This document shows positions 43,841-55,042 of a DNA stretch of 64,000 nt, piece after piece. The position numbers were made by a program, and so were the translations under genes. This DNA comes from Diphasiastrum complanatum (Eukaryota > Streptophyta > Lycopodiopsida > Lycopodiales > Lycopodiaceae). The notes under the pieces are model-generated. The model ran no database searches, had not been told where the DNA came from, and saw only the letters and a program-made list of their open reading frames with translations. Numbering within the stretch: position 1 is the first letter of the stretch; the number at the start of each line of letters is the position of its first letter. The stretch is taken from positions 334,217 through 398,216 of the forward strand of contig CM055108.1 of NCBI GenBank assembly GCA_029204225.1, in the 5' to 3' direction.

Positions 43841-43852
43841 ACTCTGATACCA
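43841..43852 (-). other. PBS of D1
   Basis: ACTCTGATACCA on the + strand, i.e. TGGTATCAGAGT on the minus strand, one base off the initiator-Met PBS, three bases from the LTR at 43856. Confidence 0.85.
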
Positions 43853-43855
43853 CTC

Positions 43856-44822
43856 TGATGAAAAATGATACCAATCTGTTGGGTTGGTTTTCTTATCTAC
43901 TTACTATAAGCCCTAATACCACTCTTATGGGAATGACACAAGGTATCTCAAGCCGCATTGCATCAAAGAAAAATAATGACAACAAAAATAAAATGATAAC
44001 AGAATTTGGATTCACTTGGAGACTTGAATAATAGAGGGTTTCATATTTGTGTTGAATATCAGCATAGGTGTCGTAGACAACTATAAAAAAAATGCAAAAT
44101 GATTAGGCGTTTGTGACAGCCATGCAAATCTTCGTTACTAATATTTGTGACAATAGAGAAGGAAGAGTGAGAGGTAATTAAACATTCGGCATGAATGCAA
44201 CATAATAGAAAAATAACGAATCTGTATAATAGTGTTGTAGTAACAACGATTAGATTACAAGACAGTTGCGCTGGGCGCGTGATCCTACTTATAGAAACAA
44301 GTAATTGTTATATTTTAGAATACTTCACATACTCTCTCTCAATGATCTCTAACTTTGAGGAGTCAGATATTGATCAATATTGTTCTTCTATAGTGATCTC
44401 ATCTCTTGGATTAGAAATCTGTCTCTAATTGCTCACTTCCTTATATAGCTGTTTGATGATCTTGTGTTATTCTAATTTTACAATTAAAAGATCACTAACA
44501 GTTTTGTGATTGATGATTATGTAGATCGGTTATTCACTGGAGCGTGAGGACCTTGATAGGTCCTGTACGTAGACCTATTTAGTTCTGTAGTATTTCTCAT
44601 TCCTCGCACCGGTAGTGTCGCATCCTTCGCAAAACCTTGAGTTTCTGGGTTGCCTGGAATGTTGAGTAGAACACTTTTTTCCCAGTCCTCGCATTCCTCG
44701 CCTGTTGAAGTTTGCGTGTAAAACTACAGACGGTGCAAGAAATAGTTCAATTCTGCAGAGTGTTTGTAAGGCAGTGATTTTCTTGAGTGAATTAGTGAGT
44801 AGGAGTAAGATTAAGTCCAACA
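43856..44822 (-). repeat. 5' LTR of D1
   Basis: 967 bp, TGATGAAAAATG to AAGTCCAACA, followed by the second TGGGA target copy (44823-44827). A TATA-like CTATATAAGG on the minus strand is near 44452. It aligns with 36416-37190 except where the latter has the CT tract. Confidence 0.9.
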
Positions 44823-45050
44823 TGGGACATAGTCACATCCCCATATAAAAGGTCAATCTCTGCCCACATGCCCTTACCAACAACCGACATCGTGTCAATG
44901 TGCCCTATCAGCTATTGGCACTGCAATTGCTCAAAGCCCTGCAAACACACACAAAACATGGAACAGTTTAGTACATTGCATCGATAAATACAACTTATTT
45001 CACAAATTACTGCTAAAACAAACTACCACCAAAAATGACACGACAAAAAA
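44823..45050 (-). pseudogene. hAT remnant, right part (copy 2)
   Basis: TGGGACATAGTCACATCCCCATA onward matches 59091-59290, continuing the hAT sequence left at 36415. Non-coding or heavily decayed N-terminal side. Confidence 0.8.
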
Positions 45051-45054
45051 ACCA

Positions 45055-45331
45055 GTGGTCATACATTCAGTTATGATACAGCTGCAATTTCATGGAGCAA
45101 CAAAAAGCAACCTATAGTAGCCTTATCATCGACGGAAGCTGAATATCGAGCACTCAACAATGCTACACAAGAAGTGGTATGGTTACGAAGATTGCTTGTG
45201 GATTTAGGTCAACCATAGGTGGATGCGACTACTATATCTTGCGATAATCAGAGTTGCATTCACCTTGCCAAAAATCCAGTTTTACATGCTCGAACCAAGC
45301 ACATCAAAATACACTACCATTAACACTATGT
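45055..45331 (+). pseudogene. Copia RNase H fragment
   Basis: Plus reading with SYDTAAISWSNKKQPIVALS, STEAEYRALNNATQEVVWL, then after one stop CDNQSCIHLAKNPVLHARTK. A classic copia RNase H end of another family (closest to the ISWxSKKQ class). No LTR or RT adjoins it. Confidence 0.85.
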
Positions 45332-45601
45332 GTGTTGGTAAAGGATAATTTGCATTTGGAGGGGGCCCCTTAGATGCATGCATGGGGAGGAGGGCCATGT
45401 ATCCTTTTCCCCATACATGCATCCTCCTCCCCAAGTTTTTTAGTTAGAAAAAGCTCATGCATGGGTGAGGGGAGGAAGATGCATGGGTGCACCCATACAC
45501 ATGCGCAAAAGTGTACATAAGTTTAAATATATATATAGATGTTTTTTTTTTGTTTTTTTTTTCATGTATGTATTAGGGTGGAAAAAAACAACATTTGAAT
45601 T
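45332..45601. other. Intergenic with inverted and TGCATG-rich repeats
   Basis: Contains GGGGAGGAGG (45384-45393) and its inverse CCTCCTCCCC (45423-45432), with several GATGCATG/CATGCATC words between 45373 and 45480, and an oligo-T run at 45542. Perhaps part of a small non-autonomous element. No gene. Confidence 0.5.
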
Positions 45602-47100
45602 TTGAGAAGTGTCAAATGCACAATTCGGGAGGTTTACATTTTTATGGGTCATGCGAATCACTATCGCATCTTTATCTTGTTCTTTGCCGGCTTAGCACGA
45701 CCGATCTATAAGTTGACAGTTATTCCAATCTGGATTATTGAAGCCTTCGAGTCTTTTGAGAAATTGAAGAATGCCTTGATATCTGCATCAATATTACGAG
45801 CACCAAATTGGACTATTGGGTTTCATGTGCATGCTGATGCTTCCAAATATACTATTGGATCATTTTTAACACAACTTGGGGGCGCTGAAGTGAACTATTC
45901 CACAATGGAACGTGAAGCTTTAGCTATGGTGTTTTCTATCAAGAAATATCATCATTATTTGGCGACACATTTCGCTTTTTATACAGATCATCAACCTTTA
46001 TTATATTTGGTGAACAATACATGCAATACTAGTCATATTACAAGATGGTTATTATTATTATCAGAGTTTGATTTGTGTATTGTGGTTTGAAAGGGAAAAC
46101 AACATTACATTGAAGATCATGTGTTAAAGATACAGTCCGCACCAGTTAAATTGAAGTAGATGACGAGCTACCTGATGCAACATTATTTTATGTGATAGCG
46201 GTACCTGAATGGGCAACTGATATTGTGGAGTATTTGATGCATGCTCAACCTAATGAGTCATTGACAAAAGTTCAACAATGAAGACTAATTGTGAAGGCAC
46301 AACCTTATCAGTTGATCACAGGGCAACTGTATCAAAGGAGATTTGATGATATTCTTCGACAATGTATTTTGCCACATGAAGTACCAGATCTAGTCATGTT
46401 ATCGCATGATGGAATGGGAGGAGGTCGTTCTGCAGTTGGTATTACAGTTCGCAAGATTTTACAATCAGGTGGCCGTCCATTCATAAGGATACTGAAAAAT
46501 ATATTCAATCTTGTGATGTTTGTCAACGTGCACATCGACTGACTAAACAACATTATGAACCATTACATTCAATTTTTGCACAAGTACCATTTGAGAAGCG
46601 GGGACTTGACTATGTGGGTCCGACTGCATTATGGGCATTTCGAACAACTTAAAAGTTAACACAAATTAGACGTCTTTTCATTTTGTTTATGGTCAAGATG
46701 TTGTTATGCCGATTGAATTTTTGGTACCATCTTCGCGAATAGCAGCTACTAAATGGCTAGATGAGGTGAAATCTGTGCAACTTCATCAAAAAGCATTACG
46801 TAAGCTTTGTGAGACCAAATTGATGGAAGTTCACACGCACTAGCAGCTGAGAAGGGTCGTCACAAAACTTGGCATGATCATCGATTGCATAAGAAGATCT
46901 GAAAGAGGGAGATCTGGCATTGTTGTACAAAACCAAGCTAATCAAAGATAGATTAAAATTTACAGGTGAAGGCCCATATCGGGTCAAGGAGATTTTATCT
47001 TATGGAACAATGGTTTTAGCACATGCTGATGGAACTTGATTTGATACACCAATGAATTGCAGCCAATTATGCAACTTTTGGCAGCCTGATCTCCCAACCT
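45602..47100 (+). pseudogene. Ty3/gypsy element J, RT/RNase H to integrase tail
   Basis: 162-aa ORF (45602-46090) has the Ty3 RT thumb and RNase H: GFHVHADASKYTIGSFLTQ, STMEREALAMVFSIKKYHHY, FYTDHQPLLYLVN. Next, the integrase zinc domain (46291-46560: MLSHDGMGGGRSA, then CDVCQRAH-like after a frameshift near 46480). The text runs FEKRGLDYVGP and then directly TALWAFRTT, so the DDE catalytic core is deleted. The tail (FVYGQDVVMPIEFLVPSSR, about 46680) and a chromodomain-side stretch (FTGEGPYRVKEIL) follow. No LTR seen. Confidence 0.87.
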
Positions 47101-47500
47101 AGAGTTCTAATCAACATTTTGACTTTTCTTTGATTTTTCAATTTTGTTGTTTTACACTAAATTTCTATTTCTTTGGAAAAGACAATGAAAAAAGACAAAA
47201 AAAAAAAAATAAATAGAAAAAGAAATGAAAAAATGAATTATGATGCTCAAAAGTCAGAAAAGTCATGAAAAGAGGAAGGAAAATATTTTCAAGAATATAT
47301 AAAACTTTTTTTTGAATAAAAATGGAATAAAAAATCACTATCATAGCTAGATTTTGATTCATATAGTCAAACCAGTCCTCGCTGAGCTGACAGATCATTC
47401 CAAACAATGTTTTTTTTAGCTACAATGAGGCGCACAAAGGTTGGTTTGTAGCAAAAGTATCAAATTTGATGTTAGGCGAGAGTTTAGCTCTATGCCACAT
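47101..47500. other. AT-rich intergenic sequence
   Basis: A-rich and T-rich runs only (for example 47198-47212). No gene, RNA or TE signature seen. Confidence 0.5.
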
Positions 47501-47520
47501 TGGGAATCTTCGCCAAGAGC

Positions 47521-47587
47521 ATGAGAGAGAGTGCACGCGGAGGGAGGGAGAGAGAGAGAGAGCGTGCGCAGAGGGAGGGAAAGCACC

Positions 47588-47628
<41 letters not shown>

Positions 47629-47700
47629 AGAAGAGCTCCGAGAGAGGAAATAGAGAGAGAGTGCAGAGGGAGGGTGAGAGACAGAGAGAACGAACAAAAA
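47521..47700 (+). repeat. GA-rich purine tract upstream of host gene
   Basis: Imperfect GA repeats, including about 18 units at 47590-47624, with GGGAGGGAGAG motifs. The derived Glu-Arg frames are artefacts. It lies about 0.8-1 kb upstream of the start codon; GAGA-type tracts can bind BBR/BPC factors in plants. Confidence 0.8.
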
Positions 47701-48239
47701 AATTAGACGAACAACAATTACGCAAGGTAATGGCCATTTGGTCGGGCCATTATCATAAATCTGGTCCCCGAGCAGCTTGTGGCCTCCGTCACTGGCTGCC
47801 GGGTCCCGGATTATTTATTTAGTTAATGGCCCTCCCAATGGCCATTACATAATACCTAATATTTTTTTATGTGCACATTGGGATATGAATAAAAGAAAAG
47901 AAGAGAATAAAGGGCTTTGTAAAAACGTGAAAAAGCGATAAATTACATATGTATATTTAAATGAACTCAGCTTTGTTTGTTTGTTTGTTTATAATAATAA
48001 TAAGAATCTCTGCTGCTGCTCTATCATAATAATATATATTTTTATCGATTCCTCACCTTAATCAAAACTTGATCTTCTCTATATTATTCCATTCCAGAAT
48101 GCCTTTCCTTCCCTTCCCTTCCTCCTGTCCACATTTTACTTACTACTAGTACTAGTATAATCTCGCCATGTAGTTCGGTTGCGATCCATCAGATGCCCTG
48201 CCTGCCTGCCTTTCTTCCAATACACCCAACCCTAACCTC
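47701..48239 (+). promoter_or_regulatory. Probable promoter and 5' UTR of the host gene
   Basis: A TATA-like AATATATATTTTTA near 48031-48045, a pyrimidine patch CCTTCCCTTCCCTTCC at 48106-48122 and CTCTCCATT-like stretches, all on the sense strand of the gene. No canonical element proves the start site. Confidence 0.4.
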
Positions 48240-48494
48240 ATGCTTCTTTTTCACAAACACTATAGCTGCTTCTCAACACCTGTTATTATGTTAAATCTCT
48301 GGACGGGCTTTGACGGTGCTAGTGTTGAATTTGTTGCTGGCATTTTGCTTGCCATGATCCTTGTGCATGGACATCCTTTGGCTTTTGCGTGTATGAAGGA
48401 GGCGGCGGAGTGGGAGCTGCCAGCAGCCACCTGCAATGGCTTCACCATCGCCATCACCATCCTCAGCAGCAGCAGCCACATGAGAGCGCTTTGA
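48240..48494 (+). CDS. Possible upstream ORF of the host gene
   Basis: 84-codon ORF, MLLFHKHYSCFSTPVIMLNL...SSSSHMRAL, ending 16 bases before the main ATG and in another frame. If the transcript starts at the TATA-like site near 48035 the uORF would be in the 5' leader and could dampen translation. I recognise no conserved peptide. It may be chance. Confidence 0.35.
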   Translation: MLLFHKHYSCFSTPVIMLNLWTGFDGASVEFVAGILLAMILVHGHPLAFACMKEAAEWELPAATCNGFTIAITILSSSSHMRAL

Positions 48495-48510
48495 TAATAG
48501 TCGCATTACC

Positions 48511-50037
48511 ATGACAGAGGCGTTTCTGACTTCACTATCCATTGAGAATCCATCGACTCTGCTATCCATCGACACTGGCAACCATGACGAGATCCCGGCC
48601 TGTCGGCAAGTGGAGGCAGACGGTCCGCCCGACATCAACCTCCCTCTCTCAGATGAACTCCATCCCTCATGCCAGTGGTTTTCGTCCAAGGAAATCGAAG
48701 CCCTTGATGTAAGCCTTGCGCCTCCAGTCGGTGAACCAGGCAGCAGCTCGCCCGTTCCCAAGGGCAGGCGCTTGGTAAGGCGCAGTGACACTATCTGGGG
48801 TGCCTGGTTCTTTTTCAATCACTATTTTAGGGCTTCCTTAAAAGATAAGGGCCAGGCAAAGCTTAGTGGAGAAGGATTGTTGCAGAGTGAACTGGATAAT
48901 AAGTGTGATTTGAGATTAGATGTGTTTCTAGTGCAGCATGACATGGAAAACATGTATATGTGGGTTTTCAAGGAGCGGCCTGAGAATGCCCTCGGCAAGA
49001 TGCAGCTGCGCAGCTACATGAACGGGCATTCGAGGTTTGGCGAGCCACAATTTCCATTCAGTGTGGAGAAAGGGTTTGCCCGATCGCACAGAATGCAAAG
49101 AAAGCATTACAAGGGCTTGTCTAATCCCCAATGCATTCATGGCATTGAAGTGATTAGGTCACCCAACTTGAACTTTCTTAGCGAAGATTGTCGGAAACGA
49201 TGGATTGAACTCACCGGCCGGGATTTGAGCTTTTCCCTTCCCCCTGATGCAGAGGCATTCTCAGAATGGCGATCACTTCCCAGCCCCGACCACGACTTGG
49301 ATAGTTTGAGTCTGCCACTGCAAAGCAAACCATGCAATGGTTCTCTTAAAAAGCTGTCTTCTTCTTCTTCTTCAAGGATCTCCGAAAAGGCAAACGGACC
49401 CAGTTTAAACCTCTCCACCCTGCTCTCTAGCCAGTTTACTGATAATCTTTCGTCCAGTGGTAAGAAAAGGAAAACAATTTCCTCCCTTGGGCAAGATCTG
49501 GACAATACTGTGCCAATTTTGAACTTTACTGGCGAGCCTATTGACCTGGAAAGCGAGCAAGGAGGGCGGGCAAGCTGGAAGTTGAGCTTTTCTGGGATGA
49601 TGACAGAGGCATCCGGGCCTGTGACCGGAGCCAAAAGCATTTATGAGGATGAAGAAGGCTATCTAATAATGGTGAGTCTTCCTTTCACAGATATGCACAG
49701 GCTTAGGGTTTCGTGGCGCAACACTGCAACGCACGGTGTTGTGAAAATCCATTGTACAAGCATTGCAGGGATGCCTTTCGTGACAAGAGGAGACAGGACC
49801 TTCAAGCTTACTGATCCCAACCCTGAACACTGTCCACCTGGAGAATTTGTCAGGGAGATAGAACTGGCTACAAGGATACCAGAAAATGCAGAATTAAAAG
49901 CCTTCTATGTGGAGGCAAGTGCTGGACTTGAAATTATGGTTCCCAAACACCACAACAGTTCTGAGGAACGAGAAGTTCGAGTGTATTTGCCTCCACAATT
50001 GGCACAGAGTGAGGCTCTGCTTACTACTCTCTGGTAG
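48511..50037 (+). CDS. Alpha-crystallin-domain (HSP20-like) protein, IDM2/IDM3 type
   Basis: 508 aa, no intron. The start is fixed by an in-frame TGA at 48481 with no other Met between. The N-terminal third has the family block SDTIWGAWFFFNHYF (about 91-105) and MYMWVFKERPENALGKMQLR (about 150-169). A Ser-rich linker (about 283-290) and a short basic GKKRK (317-321, possible nuclear signal) follow. The alpha-crystallin domain runs from about 376 (SIYEDEEGYLIMVSLPF) to 495, with FVREIELATRIPENAELKAF. I recognise the layout of Arabidopsis At1g20870/At1g54840-like proteins (IDM3 and IDM2), which work with histone acetyltransferase IDM1 and MBD7 to favour DNA demethylation and prevent silencing; orthology is not proven. 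It is the only clear host gene, codon use differs from the TEs, and no internal stop is seen, so it is likely functional. Confidence 0.88.
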   Translation: MTEAFLTSLSIENPSTLLSIDTGNHDEIPACRQVEADGPPDINLPLSDELHPSCQWFSSKEIEALDVSLAPPVGEPGSSSPVPKGRRLVRRSDTIWGAWFFFNHYFRASLKDKGQAKLSGEGLLQSELDNKCDLRLDVFLVQHDMENMYMWVFKERPENALGKMQLRSYMNGHSRFGEPQFPFSVEKGFARSHRMQRKHYKGLSNPQCIHGIEVIRSPNLNFLSEDCRKRWIELTGRDLSFSLPPDAEAFSEWRSLPSPDHDLDSLSLPLQSKPCNGSLKKLSSSSSSRISEKANGPSLNLSTLLSSQFTDNLSSSGKKRKTISSLGQDLDNTVPILNFTGEPIDLESEQGGRASWKLSFSGMMTEASGPVTGAKSIYEDEEGYLIMVSLPFTDMHRLRVSWRNTATHGVVKIHCTSIAGMPFVTRGDRTFKLTDPNPEHCPPGEFVREIELATRIPENAELKAFYVEASAGLEIMVPKHHNSSEEREVRVYLPPQLAQSEALLTTLW

Positions 50038-50690
50038 TCAACTTTTTAAGAGCAAATCTTGTTTTGGGTTTTATCACATCTGTTGTATACAACACAGTAT
50101 TTATTTACACTTGTGCAATTCTATGTACGATGAGACTTTTCCCCCTTTCACAATGCATTTTCCTGAGTGTAGTAAATTTATCTCCAATATTCTAGTCAAG
50201 CATATTCCAGGAGCAAGATGTTTAAATTCCTTTGTTTTTTTGTCATCTTTAGATCCTAATATTTTTTCCATTTTTCTCTTTCGCTTTTAGAGTCAAGTTG
50301 GGAATTTATCAAGAAGATTGGATAACTTCCTGCGCTTTTTGGTGTATAGAAGTTTTTGGATAAATCACATCTGTGAACTTGTTTGGATTCATCCATGCAA
50401 TATTATTGCGCCTAGTCCAAGTTTTTAGGTGCATTTTCTATAATATGTAGCAGCGACATCTTCTCTTAGCTTAGAAATGTCCAAACTATGCACTTGTGGA
50501 TTGTTATCCTCATGATATTGTTTTGCTACTTGGATTACATTCAAGGATATAGTGGCTAATTTTCATAAACTTCTAGGTAGCATGTTAAAGTTCTGAAGCA
50601 TATAAAAAGGTATGGCTGCAAAGATGTCAAGCCAAGAAATGAACAAGAATGTGGGATTCAGAACCAATTTTCAAAACTGTAATTTTATCT
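50038..50690 (+). other. 3' UTR and downstream of host gene
   Basis: No further ORF is supported. The 3' UTR presumably ends in the first few hundred bases, but I see no decisive poly(A) signal. Confidence 0.4.
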
Positions 50691-50931
50691 AAAAAAGGAA
50701 ACATACAAAGCTTGAATTAAGATACCACTTCTCATCATTCTCAATGTTGTCTAGATTATTTTGCATGATTGTGATAAATCTAGGTGAACTGTAAATTGCA
50801 TTTTTGGTACATTGAGGACTATCTAGTATCTTAGACATAGCCTCGATATTGGAATTTTGATGAGTTCTAACCTCAGTTGCCTGTTCCGGAACTTGGCCAA
50901 TTTTTTTTTTTGAAAAAATATGTACTTTTTT

Positions 50932-51111
50932 ACAAAGCAATGGAGATTAAGGAACGAAATCAAGATATATAGCGTGGCTCAGACAACGAGTCTAGCTCGG
51001 ATATTAATAACGTGTTTTTTAACAAAGCAATCGAGATTAAGGAACAGAATCCAGATATATAGCATGGCTCAGACAACGATTCTAGCTTGGATATATATTA
51101 ACCGATATGGT
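50932..51111 (+). repeat. Tandem duplication, 90-bp unit, two copies
   Basis: ACAAAGCAATGGAGATTAAGG at 50932 recurs as ACAAAGCAATCGAGATTAAGG at 51022, each followed by GGAAC(G/A)(A/G)AATC, AGATATATAGC(G/A)TGGCTC and AGACAACGA. About 90% similar by eye. Non-coding. Confidence 0.85.
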
Positions 51112-53435
51112 GGTGGTGGTCCATCGTGGTCCAAGGGAAACTATGAGATCGAGCTGGTCCTGATGATGGCCCTAATTGTTGGCCGTGGTGGTCGCTCATC
51201 AAATAGCTGTAATTTTTTACAAAAAAATCGAGATTACCTTGACAAAGGAATCTGCTTGAACTGTCTATTTTCTAGCGTTTCTGATCTCTAGTATAACTCA
51301 ATGCATTATAAAGCATCCCTCAATATTTTATCAAGAAGGAACAGTTTGATACCTGGTTTTCAAAGAAGCATTTATGACAATCTATAAGAAATTATGGATG
51401 GTCTTGGACTATAATTGTTTGCTTCTTTAACTTTTGGACCAAGCTTAGCAAATAAAGCTTGCAATACCAAATTAGGTTATAAAATTGGGGACTTGCTCTC
51501 AGGGATGAGGCTTTATAGTGAAGCGTTAGGGATAACAAAGGGGCAAGCACACTTTAAAGTGAACATATGATTTGAGTTTTATGATTGTGTTGAGAAAGAG
51601 ACACAAGTAATAATAGCAAACATTTCAATTGTAGACCTACAGTCACTCTCTACCAAATGAAAGGTAATCAAAGTAGGAGTGGGTGACTTGGACTTCACTA
51701 CTATGAGATTGTTTTGCGCTCGCCAATAGAGTATAGTTGAGCCCCTACTATTGTAGGACACGTCACACCATCCAATTTTACAACTTGATATTGGCCCTTG
51801 CATGAGCCTGTTAATCACCAAATAGTCTAGCAAATAGTTGTTTTTGAAAATGAAGAATAAGGATTCAATGAGGAAGTGCATCCTCCTATCTGGTACTTCA
51901 ACAATTTCCTAAAACATTAGAAAGGTAGCTTTTGAATAAATGTATCCCCCCATTGGACGTTATTTTTATCAAATTATTGGATAGCGATATAACTTATGTC
52001 ATTCAATGGAGAACGAATGTATGGAAACAACATGAAATTTTTTGCTAACAAGTGATTGCACCCATAGTAGGCCTTGGGTCTACTATGTTGCTTTTCATAC
52101 CCTCTGGGGTCTATCATCGCAAACCTGAGATGGATTTGTTGTTTCAGTCTAATGTAGGCTTGCTTGTGTGCGGACCTATGTAGACCCAAGATATGCATAT
52201 GTCATAGATGGTCCTTGGGTACTAAATTATACTTTCTAGCCAAACTTTTCTAGTACTAATGTTTCATATTTGCAAGCGAGGCAAGACCATGCTATGGATA
52301 TAAGGGAAACCATTAATGTTAGGGCCATGTAATGGACCAAACTTAACTTCAGATAAGCTAATTTCCTAAAGGGTTAATGGATTGATCTATCTAGCGTTGA
52401 CTGGTAATTGATATAGGTGCCTAGCTTAGATTAGGTTAGGTTTGTCGATAGTGACTGACAACCAAATTGGGTACCTAGTTCAAATTAAGTTAAGTGCATC
52501 CCCAAATGCCTCTAGATTTGTCCACAAATTAATATCAAGTAAGGCAAGAGTAAATTCACTGTTGATGAGCACCAAGTTGTCAGATATATGTTTAGATTGA
52601 ACCTTGATCAAGGATTGTTGGCACAAGGCCGAGGTGGTCTAGCAATCGGCACGTTGAGAAACATGGGAAAAGCAATGTATTTGATCATGATAAATATTGC
52701 AAATTATCATGTTGAATCTCAGATTAAGGTGCTTTTGAGCCGTGTTTGTATGGAATCATGGGTTGTGTCAAGGCTGCGACCCACATAATTGTAATAACTT
52801 AATTACCTAACAATCTTTTGTTAGACTGCAATGTTGATATCTTGCAGATGCACTTTATCCATGGTAGACTAGAATAAGCAAAGCTGTCGTTTGAAAGAGT
52901 TTAAATTTTTTTTTCAGTTTTCTTTTAAATGGTCTGTATGAAAGAGGCCATTCAATGCCTATTGTCTCTTCAAAATGTTCTATCGCAGTTTCATTGCACG
53001 ATTATTGAGTCAAGGAGGTGAATGCAATTTTTGAGAGGGCCATGGGAACATCATGTTTTATTGGATATCTGCATTGTGAATAGGAGAACTACAATTTGGT
53101 AGCTTTGTGGCAAAAGCGGAACAACCACAATGGAGAGAGTATTGTATATGGAATCGTGCATTTGTGGAGAGAAGTGAAGGACAACATGTGGGACGTGGTA
53201 GTTGTGGAATTCCCAATCACGTGATTTTTTGCAAATATTTTTATGCACTATATAAGCCTCCTTTTCTCTATTGTCAATGCTGATTACCCATGCATTGATT
53301 AAGAGCCATACTGAACCATTTAAATCATAACAAACTGTACTAAACCATATCAACTCACAACAGAGTTGCAAACCATCAGAAGGAACCATATTGAACCATT
53401 TGAAATCGGTACGGGAACCATAGGATATCGTATTG

Positions 53436-53468
<33 letters not shown>

Positions 53469-53800
53469 CCATCCAAAAACACAACGAGCCATACTGGTTC
53501 AACCATAGCAACTCGTAGCAAACCATTATAAGGAAACATACTAGACCCATTTGAAATCCTCACGGAAACCATAGCAAATCATCCCCACTCATAGGCAGAA
53601 GTTGAATAGTCCTGTGACAACACTCTCTAAGCCAAATGCTGGAGATTTGGCGTGGAGCGGCCCTAACAACCCCACCATGTCATAGGATGCAGCTGGTCCT
53701 CCGTCCGCGTGCACTGGTCCCATGCAAAATGCCCATGAATCGCTCGAACTTCAGAAAGTCTGCCTCAAGGTTGTTGAGGCACTAACTGTCGAGGATCTTA
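51112..53800. other. Gene-poor stretch with a weak copia-like reading
   Basis: 51900-51580 on the minus strand reads IFKNNYLLDYLV and ILYWRAQNNLIVVKSKS, faintly like the end of copia RT/RNase H, not convincing. 52588-52788 is an unrecognised 66-codon ORF. 53310-53560 is rich in degenerate AACCATA/ACCATTTG words around a short CT run. No host gene seen. Confidence 0.4.
53439..53464 (+). repeat. (CT)13 microsatellite
   Basis: About 26 bp of CT dinucleotides inside the degenerate ACCATA-rich region. Confidence 0.9.
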
Positions 53801-54475
53801 CTGGCAGTATAGTTAGCTAATTTGCAAGCAATCTATCATCAATCAGATAAGCGGAAAAGAGAGATCACACCACAACCCAAGAGAACACTTTTGAACTATA
53901 TTAACAAAAGAGACTTAAGGGTACATATACACAGTCTATTTTTTGTGGGGTACCGCTGCATGGCAGTTCGGTCCCCGTTATGGGACGTGTGTCCCAACTT
54001 TACACTACTTGTGCCGTTAAGCTGGCACTCATGCACACTATTACATAAGCAGTAAAAAACTCGAAAACACTACGGAAAGTCATGAAACTGTAAGAGAAAC
54101 TTGGGCTTACATATTCTAACACTCCCTTAAGCCCTAGTTTATCTTTCTTACAAAGAGCTTTTCTCTAAAAAAAACTCAGACTTATCAATACTTAAAGCTT
54201 TAGTGAGTATATCAGCTAACTGATTCTGTCTTACAATGCACTACATCTATTTCATTAGATAACAACTTCTCTCTAGTGAAATGATATTTAATTTCTATAT
54301 GCTTCGTGCGTGCATGAAATACAAGATTTTTAGCTAGCTGTATAGCGCTCTGGCTGTCACATCTAATCACAGTAGGCTTGTTCTGCAGAATTTCAATGTC
54401 TTCTAACATTCTTCTTAGCCAAACTGCTTCCTGCGTAGCTGAACATAATGCTTTGTATTCTCTTCTGTAGTAGAA
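53801..54475 (-). pseudogene. Copia remnant K: partial 3' LTR and RNase H
   Basis: The LTR end CTAACA at 54117-54122 is followed by CTCCCTTAAG (polypurine tract on the minus strand). Then a minus RNase H reading (54490-54212): YRREYKALCSATQEAVWLRR, IRCDSQSAIQLAKNLVFHAR, HIEIKYHFTREKLL. Cut at 54476 by LTR L. The outer part of the LTR merges into unassigned sequence. Confidence 0.8.
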
Positions 54476-55038
54476 TGTCATGTGCTGCATGTAATTAGCC
54501 CATGAGCTTACTTATGAATTGCCAAATATAGCCATGGAGCTAAATTAGATTAGAACTAGTCAATAGGACAGTTAATAAAGTGGTTTGAACAACCTCGCTA
54601 TAATTGAGAATAGCGGAATTGTAATAATGGTTGTAAGGCACAAATTAGCTAAATAAGGCCCCAAACTTATAGTAGAGGCACAAATGACCACTATAAATAG
54701 CTGAGGTCGTGCTAAATTTGGGGGCTATTGTTCATTTTGTAATTTTGAGTTTTAAGAGATCTTGGAGCTTCTCTTGGAGAGTTTTCTTGATGAAGAAAGT
54801 GGTTCATGTGCCTAAAATCACATGAGAGGTATGATCATGCTCTAGAATCAGGCCCCTATCTTGTGAATGATCAATAATCATGAATATAGATACCTTACTT
54901 TGCCTAATTTGGTGAAGTTTTGCTACTTTTAGCTATCTTCTTGATTTTTGACTAGTTTCTTGATTTCTTGCATTTCTATTGTAATTTGATGTTTAATGAA
55001 TGGATTAGATGTTTGAATGCTAAGGTTGGCACATGACA
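54476..55038 (+). repeat. Copia LTR L
   Basis: 563 bp with 10-bp perfect inverted ends, TGTCATGTGC ... GCACATGACA, a TATA box (CTATAAATAG, 54691-54700) and a PBS after a 4-base gap (55043-55054, TGGTATCAGAGC). It interrupts RNase H of K at 54476. The partner LTR was not found in the window. Confidence 0.9.
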
Positions 55039-55042
55039 ATTT

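Noticed and set aside
45360-45480. MITE with inverted ends
   Set aside because: Only a 10-bp inverted pair and TGCATG words; no target duplication found.
47420-47822. Arg-Glu and Ser-Leu rich ORFs next to the host gene
   Set aside because: Products of the GA purine tract.
48291-49640. Minus-strand ORFs of 175 and 167 aa under the host gene
   Set aside because: Shadows of the 508-aa gene on the other strand; no domain.
51579-51900. Copia RNase H on the minus strand
   Set aside because: Only a faint resemblance; no motif strong enough to call.
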